From an uncultured Clostridia bacterium (GTDB taxonomy: Bacteria > Bacillota > Clostridia > UBA1381 > UMGS1253), in contig CALAUK010000092.1 of assembly GCA_937892135.1 (NCBI GenBank), positions 1-34,267 of the forward strand: a DNA stretch of 34,267 nucleotides. Reading direction: 5' to 3'. Below are positions 25,408 to 32,503 of the stretch, in pieces. The translations under genes were made by a program, and so were the position numbers. The notes under the pieces were generated by a model, which was given only the letters and a program-made list of their open reading frames with translations, was not told the origin of the DNA and made no database searches. Numbering within the stretch: position 1 is the stretch's first letter; every line of letters starts with the position of its first letter.

Positions 25408-25626
25408 TTGGCAAAAGACGATATGATAGAAATCGAGGGTACTGTTGTTGAAGCATTACCTAATGCAATGTTTCAGGTTGAGCTTGAAAATGGGCACAAA
25501 ATTTTAGCTCATATTTCAGGAAAACTAAGAATGAATTTCATTCGTATTCTACCGGGTGATAAAGTAACGGTTGAGCTTTCACCTTACGATTTAACTCGTG
25601 GAAGAATAACATGGAGAGCAAAATAA
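25408..25626 (+). CDS. infA: Translation initiation factor IF-1
   Basis: 72 aa OB-fold protein that binds the A site of the 30S subunit during initiation. MAKDDMIEIEGTVVEALPNAMFQVELENGHKILAHISGKLRMNFIRILPGD is diagnostic. The start is TTG at 25408, eight bases after a GGGGG-containing ribosome binding site. Confidence 0.98.
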   Translation: MAKDDMIEIEGTVVEALPNAMFQVELENGHKILAHISGKLRMNFIRILPGDKVTVELSPYDLTRGRITWRAK

Positions 25627-25697
25627 GCTCATTCATGTGAAGCAAAAGTTTTATTAGTTAAGCACTTTGGTTAAAGTGCTAAAAGGAGGTAATCTAC

Positions 25698-25811
25698 ATG
25701 AAGGTTAGACCATCTGTAAAACCCATTTGCGAAAAGTGCAAAATGATTAAGAGAAAAGGAAAAATCATGGTGATTTGTGAAAATCCCAAGCACAAGCAGA
25801 AACAAGGTTAA
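25698..25811 (+). CDS. rpmJ: 50S ribosomal protein L36 (zinc-binding form)
   Basis: 37 aa: MKVRPSVKPICEKCKMIKR at the start and ENPKHKQKQG at the end. The zinc ligands C11, C14, C27 and H32 are all present. AAAAGGAGGT precedes the ATG. It is the last gene before a 242-nt structured gap. Confidence 0.97.
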   Translation: MKVRPSVKPICEKCKMIKRKGKIMVICENPKHKQKQG

Positions 25812-26053
25812 TTAGTCCGAAAAAAATCCAATGCTCAAAAGTACGCATACTAAATTGTGTATAACTGCAGTAAGCGTCGGCTGTCCCGTAAGAAACGGGA
25901 AACTTGCGCAGGTTTTGAAGCCTAAGGATATTAAAATGCAGTGGCTTCGCATTTTAGTGTAGGGCTATATTACGCCCGACAGATGGGCATGGCGCATAAA
26001 GCGCCCGAACAAAAATTAAAAAATTTTTTAATCCCAATCAGGAGGTGTAAACT
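25812..26053 (+). promoter_or_regulatory. Structured RNA element upstream of rpsM (candidate S4-type leader)
   Basis: There is no gene in this 242-nt gap, where most bacteria have only tens of bases. A GTCGG/CCGAC helix (25876-25880 with 25976-25980) closes a multibranch domain. It holds TCCCGT/ACGGGA (25884-25900), a short AGGT/GCCT hairpin (25910-25923) and an 8-bp TAAAATGC/GCATTTTA hairpin (25932-25956). A separate GGCGC/GCGCC hairpin with ATAAA loop lies at 25991-26005. An AT-only palindrome at 26015-26032 precedes the ribosome binding site. rpsD (S4) is third in this operon. In enterobacteria S4 represses the alpha operon through an RNA fold just upstream of rpsM, so an analogous control is plausible but unproven. 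Confidence 0.55.
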
Positions 26054-26422
26054 ATGGCAAGAATAGCTGGTGTTGACTTACCGAGAGAGAAGAGAGTAGA
26101 AATCGGTCTTACTTATATTTTCGGTATCGGTAGAAGTGCATCTACAAAAATACTTGCAAAAACAGGAATAAATCCCGACACAAGAGTGAAGGATTTAACA
26201 GAAGACGAGGTAAGCAAGCTTCGTGAAGTTATCGACGCAGAATATACGGTTGAAGGTGATCTTCGCCGTCAGGTTGCGCTTGATATCAAGAGATTGATGG
26301 AAATTGGTTGTTACCGTGGTATCAGACACAGAAGAGGTCTTCCGGTACGTGGCCAGAGAACAAAGACAAATGCAAGAACCAGAAAAGGTCCTGCTAAGAC
26401 TATAGCGAATAAGAAGAAATAA
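26054..26422 (+). CDS. rpsM: 30S ribosomal protein S13
   Basis: 122 aa. S13 lies at the top of the 30S head and touches P-site tRNA and L5. MARIAGVDLPREKRVEIGLTYIFGIG, CYRGIRHRRGLPVRGQRTKTNARTRKG and a basic tail are typical. CAGGAGGTG precedes the ATG. It starts the alpha operon segment. Confidence 0.98.
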   Translation: MARIAGVDLPREKRVEIGLTYIFGIGRSASTKILAKTGINPDTRVKDLTEDEVSKLREVIDAEYTVEGDLRRQVALDIKRLMEIGCYRGIRHRRGLPVRGQRTKTNARTRKGPAKTIANKKK

Positions 26423-26442
26423 TAAAGGAGGGAGTAAGCTAA

Positions 26443-26844
26443 ATGGCTAAAGCAACTACAAAAAAGACTACACGTACAAAGCGTAGAGTTAAAAAGAATA
26501 TTGAAAAAGGCGCAGCTCATATCAGCTCAACATTTAACAATACAATTGTTACAATTACTGACTTAGCTGGTAATGCAATTTCTTGGGCAAGCGCAGGTGG
26601 CCTTGGCTTCAGAGGCTCTCGTAAGAGCACACCATATGCGGCGCAGATGGCAGCTGAAACCGCTGCAAAGGCTGCTATGGAGCATGGCTTAAAGACAATT
26701 GAAGTATATGTAAAAGGTCCCGGTGCCGGAAGAGAAGCTGCAATTCGTGCGCTTCAGGCAGCAGGTCTTGAGATTAATATGATTAAGGATGTTACTCCGA
26801 TTCCTCACAACGGTTGCAGACCGCCGAAGAGAAGAAGAGTTTGA
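26443..26844 (+). CDS. rpsK: 30S ribosomal protein S11
   Basis: 133 aa. S11 lies on the platform near the Shine-Dalgarno duplex. Its core is GAAHISSTFNNTIVTITDLAGNAISWASAGGLGFRGSRKSTPYAAQ. The end DVTPIPHNGCRPPKRRRV is diagnostic. The basic N-terminal tail has a run of Thr and Lys. Confidence 0.98.
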   Translation: MAKATTKKTTRTKRRVKKNIEKGAAHISSTFNNTIVTITDLAGNAISWASAGGLGFRGSRKSTPYAAQMAAETAAKAAMEHGLKTIEVYVKGPGAGREAAIRALQAAGLEINMIKDVTPIPHNGCRPPKRRRV

Positions 26845-26875
26845 TTCTTTATATTGATGATAGGAGGAAACGCAT

Positions 26876-27469
26876 ATGGCTAGAAATACGCAGCCCATTC
26901 TTAAGAGATGCAGAACATTGGGCATTGAGCCTACTGTTATGGGCATAGATAAGTCAAGCAATAAAAACCCTAAGGCTACAAGAAGAAAGCAGAGCGAATA
27001 CGGTTTACAGCTTACAGAAAAGCAGAAGGTTAAGTTTATATACGGTATTCTTGAGAAGCAGTTCAGAAAGTACTATGTAATGGCTACAAAGAGAACAGGC
27101 ATTACAGGTGAGATGCTTCTTCAGATTTTGGAATCAAGACTTGACAACGTTGTTTACAGATTAGGTCTTGCTAACACAAGAAGAGAAGCAAGACAGCTTG
27201 TAACACACGGTCACATTCTTGTAAATGGCAAGCGTTTGGACATTCCGTCTTACCTTGTAAACCCCGGTGAAGTTATTTCTGTTAAAGAGAAAACAGCAGG
27301 TTCCGACAGAATGAAGGAAATCGTTGAGAAGAATTCTTCAAGACTTGTTCCCAAGTGGTTGGAAATGGACAAAGAGACTTTGACAGCAAAAGTTGTTACC
27401 TTAGCAGCAAGAGACGATATCGATTACGAAGTATCTGAGCACCTTATCGTCGAGTTGTACTCCAAATAA
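26876..27469 (+). CDS. rpsD: 30S ribosomal protein S4
   Basis: 197 aa. S4 nucleates 16S 5'-domain assembly. The S4 RNA-binding domain is about residues 86-150 (LESRLDNVVYRLGLANTRREARQLVTHGHILVNGKRLDIPSYLV). The N-terminal arm MARNTQPILKRCRTLGIEP has a single Cys and lacks the Cys4 zinc site. In Bacillus rpsD is a separate gene with its own leader; here it is in the alpha operon. Confidence 0.97.
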   Translation: MARNTQPILKRCRTLGIEPTVMGIDKSSNKNPKATRRKQSEYGLQLTEKQKVKFIYGILEKQFRKYYVMATKRTGITGEMLLQILESRLDNVVYRLGLANTRREARQLVTHGHILVNGKRLDIPSYLVNPGEVISVKEKTAGSDRMKEIVEKNSSRLVPKWLEMDKETLTAKVVTLAARDDIDYEVSEHLIVELYSK

Positions 27470-27538
27470 TAAATTTGAGTTTTATTTTGGATTAATAAGG
27501 TATATTAGCCCGTTAATTCGGGTAAGGAGGGATATTAC

Positions 27539-28489
27539 ATGATTGAGATAGAAAAACCCAGAGTGGAATGTGTTGAAGTGCGTGAAGAGGAGCATTACGG
27601 TAAATTCGTAGTTGAACCCTTAGAGCGTGGATATGGAACAACCCTCGGAAATTCTCTTAGAAGAATATTGCTATCTTCTCTCCCCGGCGCAGCCGTTAAT
27701 TCTGTTAAGATTGACGGAGTTTTGCATGAGTTCTCAGTTATAAAAGGCGTTAAAGAAGACGTTACTGAAATCGTGCTTAACATAAAAAGCATTGTTGCCA
27801 AGCTTCACTGTGATACACCTAAAACTGTATACATTGATGCTCAGGGCGAGGGAGTAATAACAGCGGGAGATATTAAAGCTGATTCCGATGTTGAGATTTT
27901 GAATCCCGATTTATACATTGCTACGCTGAATTCTGACGCTAAGCTTAATATGGAAATTACACTTTCAAAGGGCAGAGGTTATGTTGCTGCTGATAAAAAC
28001 CGCGAACAGTCTCAGCCTGTTATCGGTGTAATTCCTGTTGACTCAATCTACACACCTGTTAAAAAGGTTAATTACAAGGTTGAGCCTGCCAGAGTTGGCG
28101 CTGTTACAGATTTTGACAAGCTTACAATTGAGGTTTGGACAAACGGCACACTTAAGCCCAATGAGGCTATAAGTCTTGCTGCCAAGATTATGAGCGAGCA
28201 TTTGTCATTGTTTATCGACTTGTCTGACGATGCTAAGAATGTTGAAATCATGGTAGAAAAAGAAGAAAGCAAGAAAGAAAAAGTGCTTGAGATGACGATT
28301 GAAGAACTTGACTTATCAGTTCGTTCTTACAACTGCTTAAAGAGAGCAGGTATCAACACTGTTGAGGACCTTGCCAATAAGACAGAAGAAGATATGATGA
28401 AGGTAAGAAATCTAGGAAGAAAATCGTTAGAAGAAGTAATGAACAAGCTAAGCGCATTAAACTTGGCTCTTCGCAAGGAAGAGGAATAA
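27539..28489 (+). CDS. rpoA: RNA polymerase alpha subunit
   Basis: 316 aa. The N-terminal dimerisation and assembly domain (about 1-230) has VVEPLERGYGTTLGNSLRRILLSSLPGAAV. After an acidic and lysine-rich linker, the C-terminal domain (about 250-316) has ELDLSVRSYNCLKRAGINTVEDL and the second HhH-like part with RNLGRKSLEEV, which contacts UP elements and activators. A small CCCG/CGGG hairpin (27509-27522) precedes its AAGGAGGG ribosome binding site. Confidence 0.98.
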   Translation: MIEIEKPRVECVEVREEEHYGKFVVEPLERGYGTTLGNSLRRILLSSLPGAAVNSVKIDGVLHEFSVIKGVKEDVTEIVLNIKSIVAKLHCDTPKTVYIDAQGEGVITAGDIKADSDVEILNPDLYIATLNSDAKLNMEITLSKGRGYVAADKNREQSQPVIGVIPVDSIYTPVKKVNYKVEPARVGAVTDFDKLTIEVWTNGTLKPNEAISLAAKIMSEHLSLFIDLSDDAKNVEIMVEKEESKKEKVLEMTIEELDLSVRSYNCLKRAGINTVEDLANKTEEDMMKVRNLGRKSLEEVMNKLSALNLALRKEEE

Positions 28490-28530
28490 TTGCGCAAAAC
28501 AGTAGATATGCTTAAAAGGAGGTAATAGAT

Positions 28531-28875
28531 ATGCCCGGTACAAGAAAGTTAGGTCGTCCTACCGATCAGAGAAGAGCAATGCTTAGAAATCTTGTTACCA
28601 GTTTTCTGGAGAACGGTCGTATTGAGACAACAGTTACACGTGCTAAAGAGACAAGAAGTATGGCAGAGAAGATGATTTCCTTAGGAAAAGATGGTTCTCT
28701 TCATGCAAGACGTCAGGCTTTGGCTTATATAACAAAAGAATCTGTAGTAGCAAAGGTGTTTAGCGAGCTAGCTCCTAAATATGCTGACAGAAACGGCGGA
28801 TACTGCCGAGTTATTAAGGTTGGCCCCAGACACGGTGACGCTGCTGAGATGGCAATCTTAGAATTGGTTGACTAA
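28531..28875 (+). CDS. rplQ: 50S ribosomal protein L17
   Basis: 114 aa, short Firmicutes form. MPGTRKLGRPTDQRRAMLRNLVTSFLENGRIETTVTRAKE is diagnostic, and the end YCRVIKVGPRHGDAAEMAILELVD is complete. It is the last gene of the supercluster and is followed at once by an intrinsic terminator. Confidence 0.98.
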   Translation: MPGTRKLGRPTDQRRAMLRNLVTSFLENGRIETTVTRAKETRSMAEKMISLGKDGSLHARRQALAYITKESVVAKVFSELAPKYADRNGGYCRVIKVGPRHGDAAEMAILELVD

Positions 28876-28878
28876 TTT

Positions 28879-28914
28879 AAAAAAACGTCTGTGATTTATC
28901 ACAGGCGTTTTTTT
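28879..28914 (+). terminator. Intrinsic terminator of the ribosomal supercluster
   Basis: CGTCTGTGA (28886-28894) pairs with TCACAGGCG (28899-28907) around a TTTA loop with one G-T wobble, flanked by an A-run and a run of seven T. Confidence 0.93.
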
Positions 28915-28919
28915 GTTTC

Positions 28920-28948
28920 TTGACTTTTTTATTTTGCGGTGTTAAAAT
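28920..28948 (+). promoter_or_regulatory. Extended -10 promoter of fbp
   Basis: TTGACT at 28920-28925, 17 bp, TAAAAT at 28943-28948, with a TG-N extension at 28940-28942. It starts only six bases after the preceding terminator. Confidence 0.8.
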
Positions 28949-28982
28949 TAAAGTGTAATATTATGGAAAGGAATGAAAAGAG

Positions 28983-30941
28983 ATGACAGAAAACTATTCC
29001 GAATACGAATATTTATCACTGCTTGCAAAAAGATATCCGACTATTGCCTCAGCGGCAACGGAAATTATAAATTTGCAGGCTATTTTGAACTTGCCTAAAG
29101 GTACAGAGCACTTTATGAGTGATTTGCACGGGGAATATGAGGCGTTTTTGCATATATTAAAAAATGCTTCGGGTGTTATAAAGAATAAAATTCATAATGT
29201 CTTTTCAAACACTCTTTCAAAAGCGGAAAGAGATTCTCTTGCTACACTCATTTATTATCCCGAGCAGAAGCTTTCTCATATAAAGAAAAACTGCGAAAAC
29301 CTTGAAGACTGGTATAAAATAACCTTATACAGGCTGATTGAAATGTGCCGAAGCACAAGCTCGAAATACACTCGTTCAAAGGTTAGAAAGGCACTTCCAA
29401 AGGATTTTGAGTACATTTTAGACGAATTAATTCACACAAATGATTTAAGCTCTGACAAGCAGGAGTACTATAATCAGATTATTAAGACAATTATAAAAAC
29501 TGACAGAGCAGATGCTTGCATAATTGATTTGGCAAAGCTTATTCAAAGATTTGCTATTGACCATCTTCACATAATCGGAGATATTTTTGACAGAGGTCCC
29601 AGAGCTGATATAATTATGGATGAGCTTATGCGTTATCACAGCGTGGATATCCAGTGGGGAAATCACGATATCGTGTGGATGGGTGCTGCGGGTGGCAGCG
29701 AGGCATGTATCGCAAATGTTATAAAAAACAGCTTAAAATATAATAATTTTGGTGTTCTTGAAGATGGCTATGGTATAAATACCAGACCTCTTACTACATT
29801 CGCGGTTGAAGCATATAAAGATGATGAATGTCTTTTGTTTATGCCTAAAAACCCCGAAAATGTTGACACGGGTACGGAAGATGCAGTGTCAGCAAAGATA
29901 CATAAGGCAATAACAATAATATTATTTAAGCTTGAGGCGCAGGTTATAAAACGCCATCCCGAGTATGAGATGGACGGCCGTACAATGCTTGATTTTGTTG
30001 ACTATAAAAAAGGCACAATTACTATTAGCGGCAATGAATATAAGCTTTTAGACACAAGCTTTCCGACAATTGACCCCGAAAATCCCTTTGAGCTTACTGA
30101 GCAGGAGAAGGATGTTGTTGCAAGGCTTAGACAGTCATTTTTGCACAGCGAAAAGCTTCAGGCCCATGTTAAGTTTTTATTTTCAAAAGGAAATATGTAC
30201 AAAGCGTATAACAATAATCTTTTGTATCACGGATGCGTTCCGCTTGAGAAAAACGGAGACTTCTCAAAGGTAAGAATCTTCGGCGAGGAGCTTTCAGGAA
30301 AAGCCTTTGTTGACAGAGCTGAAAAGGCCGCAAGATGCGGATATTTCGCAAGCGGCAAAGAAAAACAAAACGGACTTGACTTTTTGTGGTATCTGTGGTG
30401 CGGAAGTAAATCTCCATTGTTTGGTAAGGATAAGATGGCGACCTTTGAAAGATGTCTTATTGAAGACGAGAAAACTCATAAGGAAGAAAAAGATTCATAT
30501 TATAAGCTTATTGAGAATGCCGAGGTTTGCGAAAGAATTTTAAATGAATTCGGGCTTACTGAAAAGGGAGCTCATATTATAAACGGTCACGTTCCCGTTC
30601 AGATTAAAAAAGGGGAGAGCCCCGTTAAAGCGGGCGGCAAGCTTTTGGTTATTGACGGTGGTCTTTCAAAGGCGTATCAGGAAAAGACGGGAATTGCGGG
30701 ATATACTCTTATTTATAATTCCTATGGTCTTGTGCTTTCATCTCATGAACCGTTTGAATCTGTTCAGGCTGCGATTGAGTATGAAAAGGATATGCATTCC
30801 GAGTCTGTGATACTGGAAAGCTCTCTGACACGAAAGAAAGTTATGGACACTGATATAGGTAAGCAGCTTAAGAAAAATATTGCCGAGCTTGAAAAGCTGT
30901 TAAAGGCTTACAGAGAAGGCGTTCTTACAGAAAAATTTTAA
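28983..30941 (+). CDS. fbp: Fructose-1,6-bisphosphatase, class III
   Basis: 652 aa, the large Firmicutes-type gluconeogenic phosphatase with a metallophosphatase core. Metal-site motifs: SDLHGEY at 46-52, GDIFDRGP, WGNHDIVWMGAAGGSE and, far downstream, INGHVPV. The length fits the class (about 640-670 aa). It has its own promoter and terminator, so it is a single-gene unit just after the ribosomal cluster. The ribosome binding site is AAAGGA. Confidence 0.96.
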   Translation: MTENYSEYEYLSLLAKRYPTIASAATEIINLQAILNLPKGTEHFMSDLHGEYEAFLHILKNASGVIKNKIHNVFSNTLSKAERDSLATLIYYPEQKLSHIKKNCENLEDWYKITLYRLIEMCRSTSSKYTRSKVRKALPKDFEYILDELIHTNDLSSDKQEYYNQIIKTIIKTDRADACIIDLAKLIQRFAIDHLHIIGDIFDRGPRADIIMDELMRYHSVDIQWGNHDIVWMGAAGGSEACIANVIKNSLKYNNFGVLEDGYGINTRPLTTFAVEAYKDDECLLFMPKNPENVDTGTEDAVSAKIHKAITIILFKLEAQVIKRHPEYEMDGRTMLDFVDYKKGTITISGNEYKLLDTSFPTIDPENPFELTEQEKDVVARLRQSFLHSEKLQAHVKFLFSKGNMYKAYNNNLLYHGCVPLEKNGDFSKVRIFGEELSGKAFVDRAEKAARCGYFASGKEKQNGLDFLWYLWCGSKSPLFGKDKMATFERCLIEDEKTHKEEKDSYYKLIENAEVCERILNEFGLTEKGAHIINGHVPVQIKKGESPVKAGGKLLVIDGGLSKAYQEKTGIAGYTLIYNSYGLVLSSHEPFESVQAAIEYEKDMHSESVILESSLTRKKVMDTDIGKQLKKNIAELEKLLKAYREGVLTEKF

Positions 30942-30948
30942 TTTTAAA

Positions 30949-30977
30949 CAAAAACAGATGCATTGCATCTGTTTTTG
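30949..30977 (+). terminator. Intrinsic terminator of fbp
   Basis: CAAAAACAGATGC (30949-30961) and GCATCTGTTTTTG (30965-30977) form a perfect 13-bp stem with an ATT loop. The T-run is inside the 3' arm. Confidence 0.88.
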
Positions 30978-31019
30978 TTGTTTTATTTGCGAAAACTTAA
31001 TGAAATTTGAAAAAATCAC

Positions 31020-31048
31020 TTGACAAACAGTGCAAATTATATTATAAT
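31020..31048 (+). promoter_or_regulatory. Perfect-consensus promoter of tRNA-Pro
   Basis: TTGACA at 31020-31025 and TATAAT at 31043-31048, both exact consensus, with a 17-bp spacer. Initiation would fall about 25 bases before the mature tRNA. Confidence 0.92.
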
Positions 31049-31080
31049 AGTTAATGCTGATTGAAGTCAGCAAAATATAT

Positions 31081-31157
31081 CTGGGTGTGGCGCAGTTTGG
31101 TAGCGTGCTTGAATGGGGTTCAAGAGGCCGGGAGTTCAAGTCTCCCCACTCAGACCA
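31081..31157 (+). tRNA. tRNA-Pro (anticodon GGG)
   Basis: 77 nt with encoded CCA. The acceptor stem CTGGGTG/CACTCAG has one G-U pair and discriminator A. The D arm is GCGC/GCGT with AGTTTGGTA. The anticodon stem CTTGA/TCAAG holds the loop ATGGGGT, giving anticodon GGG at loop positions 3-5. The T arm is GGGAG/CTCCC with TTCAAGT. It is a solitary tRNA gene between its own promoter and terminator. It reads CCC and CCU proline codons. Confidence 0.95.
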
Positions 31158-31193
31158 AAAAAAATCGTATCCTTTGGGATACGATATTTTTTT
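31158..31193 (+). terminator. Intrinsic terminator of tRNA-Pro
   Basis: ATCGTATCC (31164-31172) pairs with GGATACGAT (31177-31185), preceded by an A-run and followed by a T-run. It starts directly after the tRNA CCA end. Confidence 0.92.
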
Positions 31194-31244
31194 GTTTAAA
31201 ACACCATACCATAAAATATATAGCAACTATACTTTATTTAATTA

Positions 31245-31280
31245 TTTAAAATGCACTAAAATTGTTTTATAATATAGTGT
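31245..31280 (+). promoter_or_regulatory. Probable madLM promoter with overlapping inverted repeat
   Basis: TTTAAA at 31245-31250 and TATAAT at 31268-31273 have a 17-bp spacer. The inverted repeat CACTA (31254-31258) / TAGTG (31275-31279) brackets the -10 box and could be an operator. No regulator can be assigned. Confidence 0.5.
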
Positions 31281-31305
31281 ATAAAATGAAGGAGGTTAGT
31301 TTTTT

Positions 31306-31695
31306 ATGATTTATGGTGTGGCACTTCTTGCCGGCTGTATGTTTATAGGCTCATTTGTCGGAAATCTGTTAGGACTCTGGACAGGGCTTAACTCCGATAT
31401 CGGTGGAGTTGGATTTGCAATGATTTTACTCTTGCTTTTAACCAACTCAAAAAAGGTGAATAAGCTTTTGCCTGAGGGATATGAGAAGGGAATTAATTTC
31501 TGGAAAGAGATGTTTATCCCGGTTATTATAGCTATGTCAGCATCACAAAATGTTGTAAGCGCTCTTGATGGCGGCGTTCTTGCTTTGGTTTTAGGTGTTG
31601 GAATAGTTGTTATTATGCTTCTTCTTATTCCTGTTTTTAATATGTTTTCGCCAAAGGAAGACAAAGGTGAAGTGAAGGAGGAGGTAGAGAAATGA
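31306..31695 (+). CDS. madL: Malonate transporter subunit MadL
   Basis: 129 aa, mostly hydrophobic with about four membrane segments (LLAGCMFIGSFVGNLLGLW, VGFAMILLLLL, IPVIIAMSAS, LVLGVGIVVIMLLLIPVF). It ends in a charged tail KEDKGEVKEEVEK. It resembles MadL, which with MadM forms a sodium-dependent malonate importer in Malonomonas. Pairing with madM in ATGA overlap supports this. AAGGAGG at 31289-31295 is the ribosome binding site. No malonate decarboxylase gene is in the window. Confidence 0.82.
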   Translation: MIYGVALLAGCMFIGSFVGNLLGLWTGLNSDIGGVGFAMILLLLLTNSKKVNKLLPEGYEKGINFWKEMFIPVIIAMSASQNVVSALDGGVLALVLGVGIVVIMLLLIPVFNMFSPKEDKGEVKEEVEK

Positions 31696-32462
31696 AAGCG
31701 TTAGCAGATATTATCGTAGGTTTATTTACAGACAATGCATTTGTTATGTCATTTTTGATAGTAGGCGTAATTGCTATGCTTGCCAATGTGGTTTCAAAGC
31801 TTACGGGTGGCAGAATTCACTCATCTGCAATTGCGATATTTTTAGGCCTTGTTCTCGCTTACATAGGCGGAAAAGTGACAGGCGGCTCAAAGGGCTTGGC
31901 TGATGTTACGATTTTTACAGGAGTAGGAGTTCTTGGTGCTTCCACACTTCGTGATTTTACAATTGTTTCAACCTCTTTTGGCGCAAAGCTGTCTGAAATT
32001 AAAAAGTGCGGTCTTGTAGGCGTTATTGCACTTCTTACAGGTGTAGTGCTTACATTCATTATTGGCGCTTTGGTGGCTTTCGCATTCGGATATCGTGACG
32101 CTGCCAGCGTTTCCACTATTGCGGCAGGCGCAACTACCTTTGTAGTAGGTCCTGTTACAGGTGCGGCAGTAGGAGCAGATTCGGCAGTTATTGCAATTTC
32201 TATTGCAGTAGGCGTATTTAAGTCTATCTCAGTAATGCTTATTACTCCCATATTAGCAAAGAAAATCGGACTTAACACTCCCCGTGCAGCAATGGTGTTC
32301 GGCGGTTTGATGGGAACAACCAGCGGAACAACAGCCGGTCTTGCAGCAACAGACCCCAAGCTTGTGCCCTATGGTGCAATGACATCTACATTCTATACGG
32401 GAATGGGTTGTCTTCTTTGCCCGTCAGTATTATATTTTCTGGTAAAAATATTCTTGCCGTAA
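31692..32462 (+). CDS. madM: Malonate transporter subunit MadM
   Basis: 256-aa integral membrane protein of the MadM family. Recognised segments: GGRIHSSAIAIFLGLVLAYIGGKVTGGSKGLAD, FTGVGVLGASTLRDFTIVSTSF, AFAFGYRDAASVSTIAAGA, VVGPVTGAAVGADS, and the C-terminal AMVFGGLMGTTSGTTAGLAATDPKLVPYGA. It starts within the madL stop codon (ATGA), with GGAGGAGG in madL as ribosome binding site, so the two subunits are coupled. Substrate is inferred from family only. Confidence 0.88.
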   Translation: MKALADIIVGLFTDNAFVMSFLIVGVIAMLANVVSKLTGGRIHSSAIAIFLGLVLAYIGGKVTGGSKGLADVTIFTGVGVLGASTLRDFTIVSTSFGAKLSEIKKCGLVGVIALLTGVVLTFIIGALVAFAFGYRDAASVSTIAAGATTFVVGPVTGAAVGADSAVIAISIAVGVFKSISVMLITPILAKKIGLNTPRAAMVFGGLMGTTSGTTAGLAATDPKLVPYGAMTSTFYTGMGCLLCPSVLYFLVKIFLP

Positions 32463-32464
32463 AA

Positions 32465-32498
32465 TAAAAAGTGACTGTTTTAAAACAGTCACTTTTTA
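32465..32498. terminator. Bidirectional terminator between madM and the LysR gene
   Basis: A perfect 34-bp palindrome: TAAAAAGTGACTGTTTT (32465-32481) and its inverse (32482-32498). It has A- and T-runs on both sides and serves both converging genes. Confidence 0.92.
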
Positions 32499-32503
32499 TA
32501 TTG

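Noticed and set aside
25860..25865. A possible -10 TATAAC for a separate rpsM promoter in the rpmJ-rpsM gap
   Set aside because: No acceptable -35 lies 16-18 bp upstream and there is no TG-N extension.
25991..26005. The GGCGC-ATAAA-GCGCC hairpin resembles a conserved 16S rRNA stretch, suggesting rRNA mimicry
   Set aside because: The match is only about ten bases around a simple inverted repeat, and that 16S part is not the main S4 site. Not enough to claim mimicry.
25812..26053. A cobalamin-type riboswitch, because of AGTGGC and CTGTCCCG-like strings
   Set aside because: The conserved B12-box order and surrounding helices are missing and the downstream genes are ribosomal.
31054..31272. Short open frames running across the tRNA-Pro gene on both strands
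   Set aside because: They overlap a complete cloverleaf tRNA and its terminator and have no ribosome binding site.
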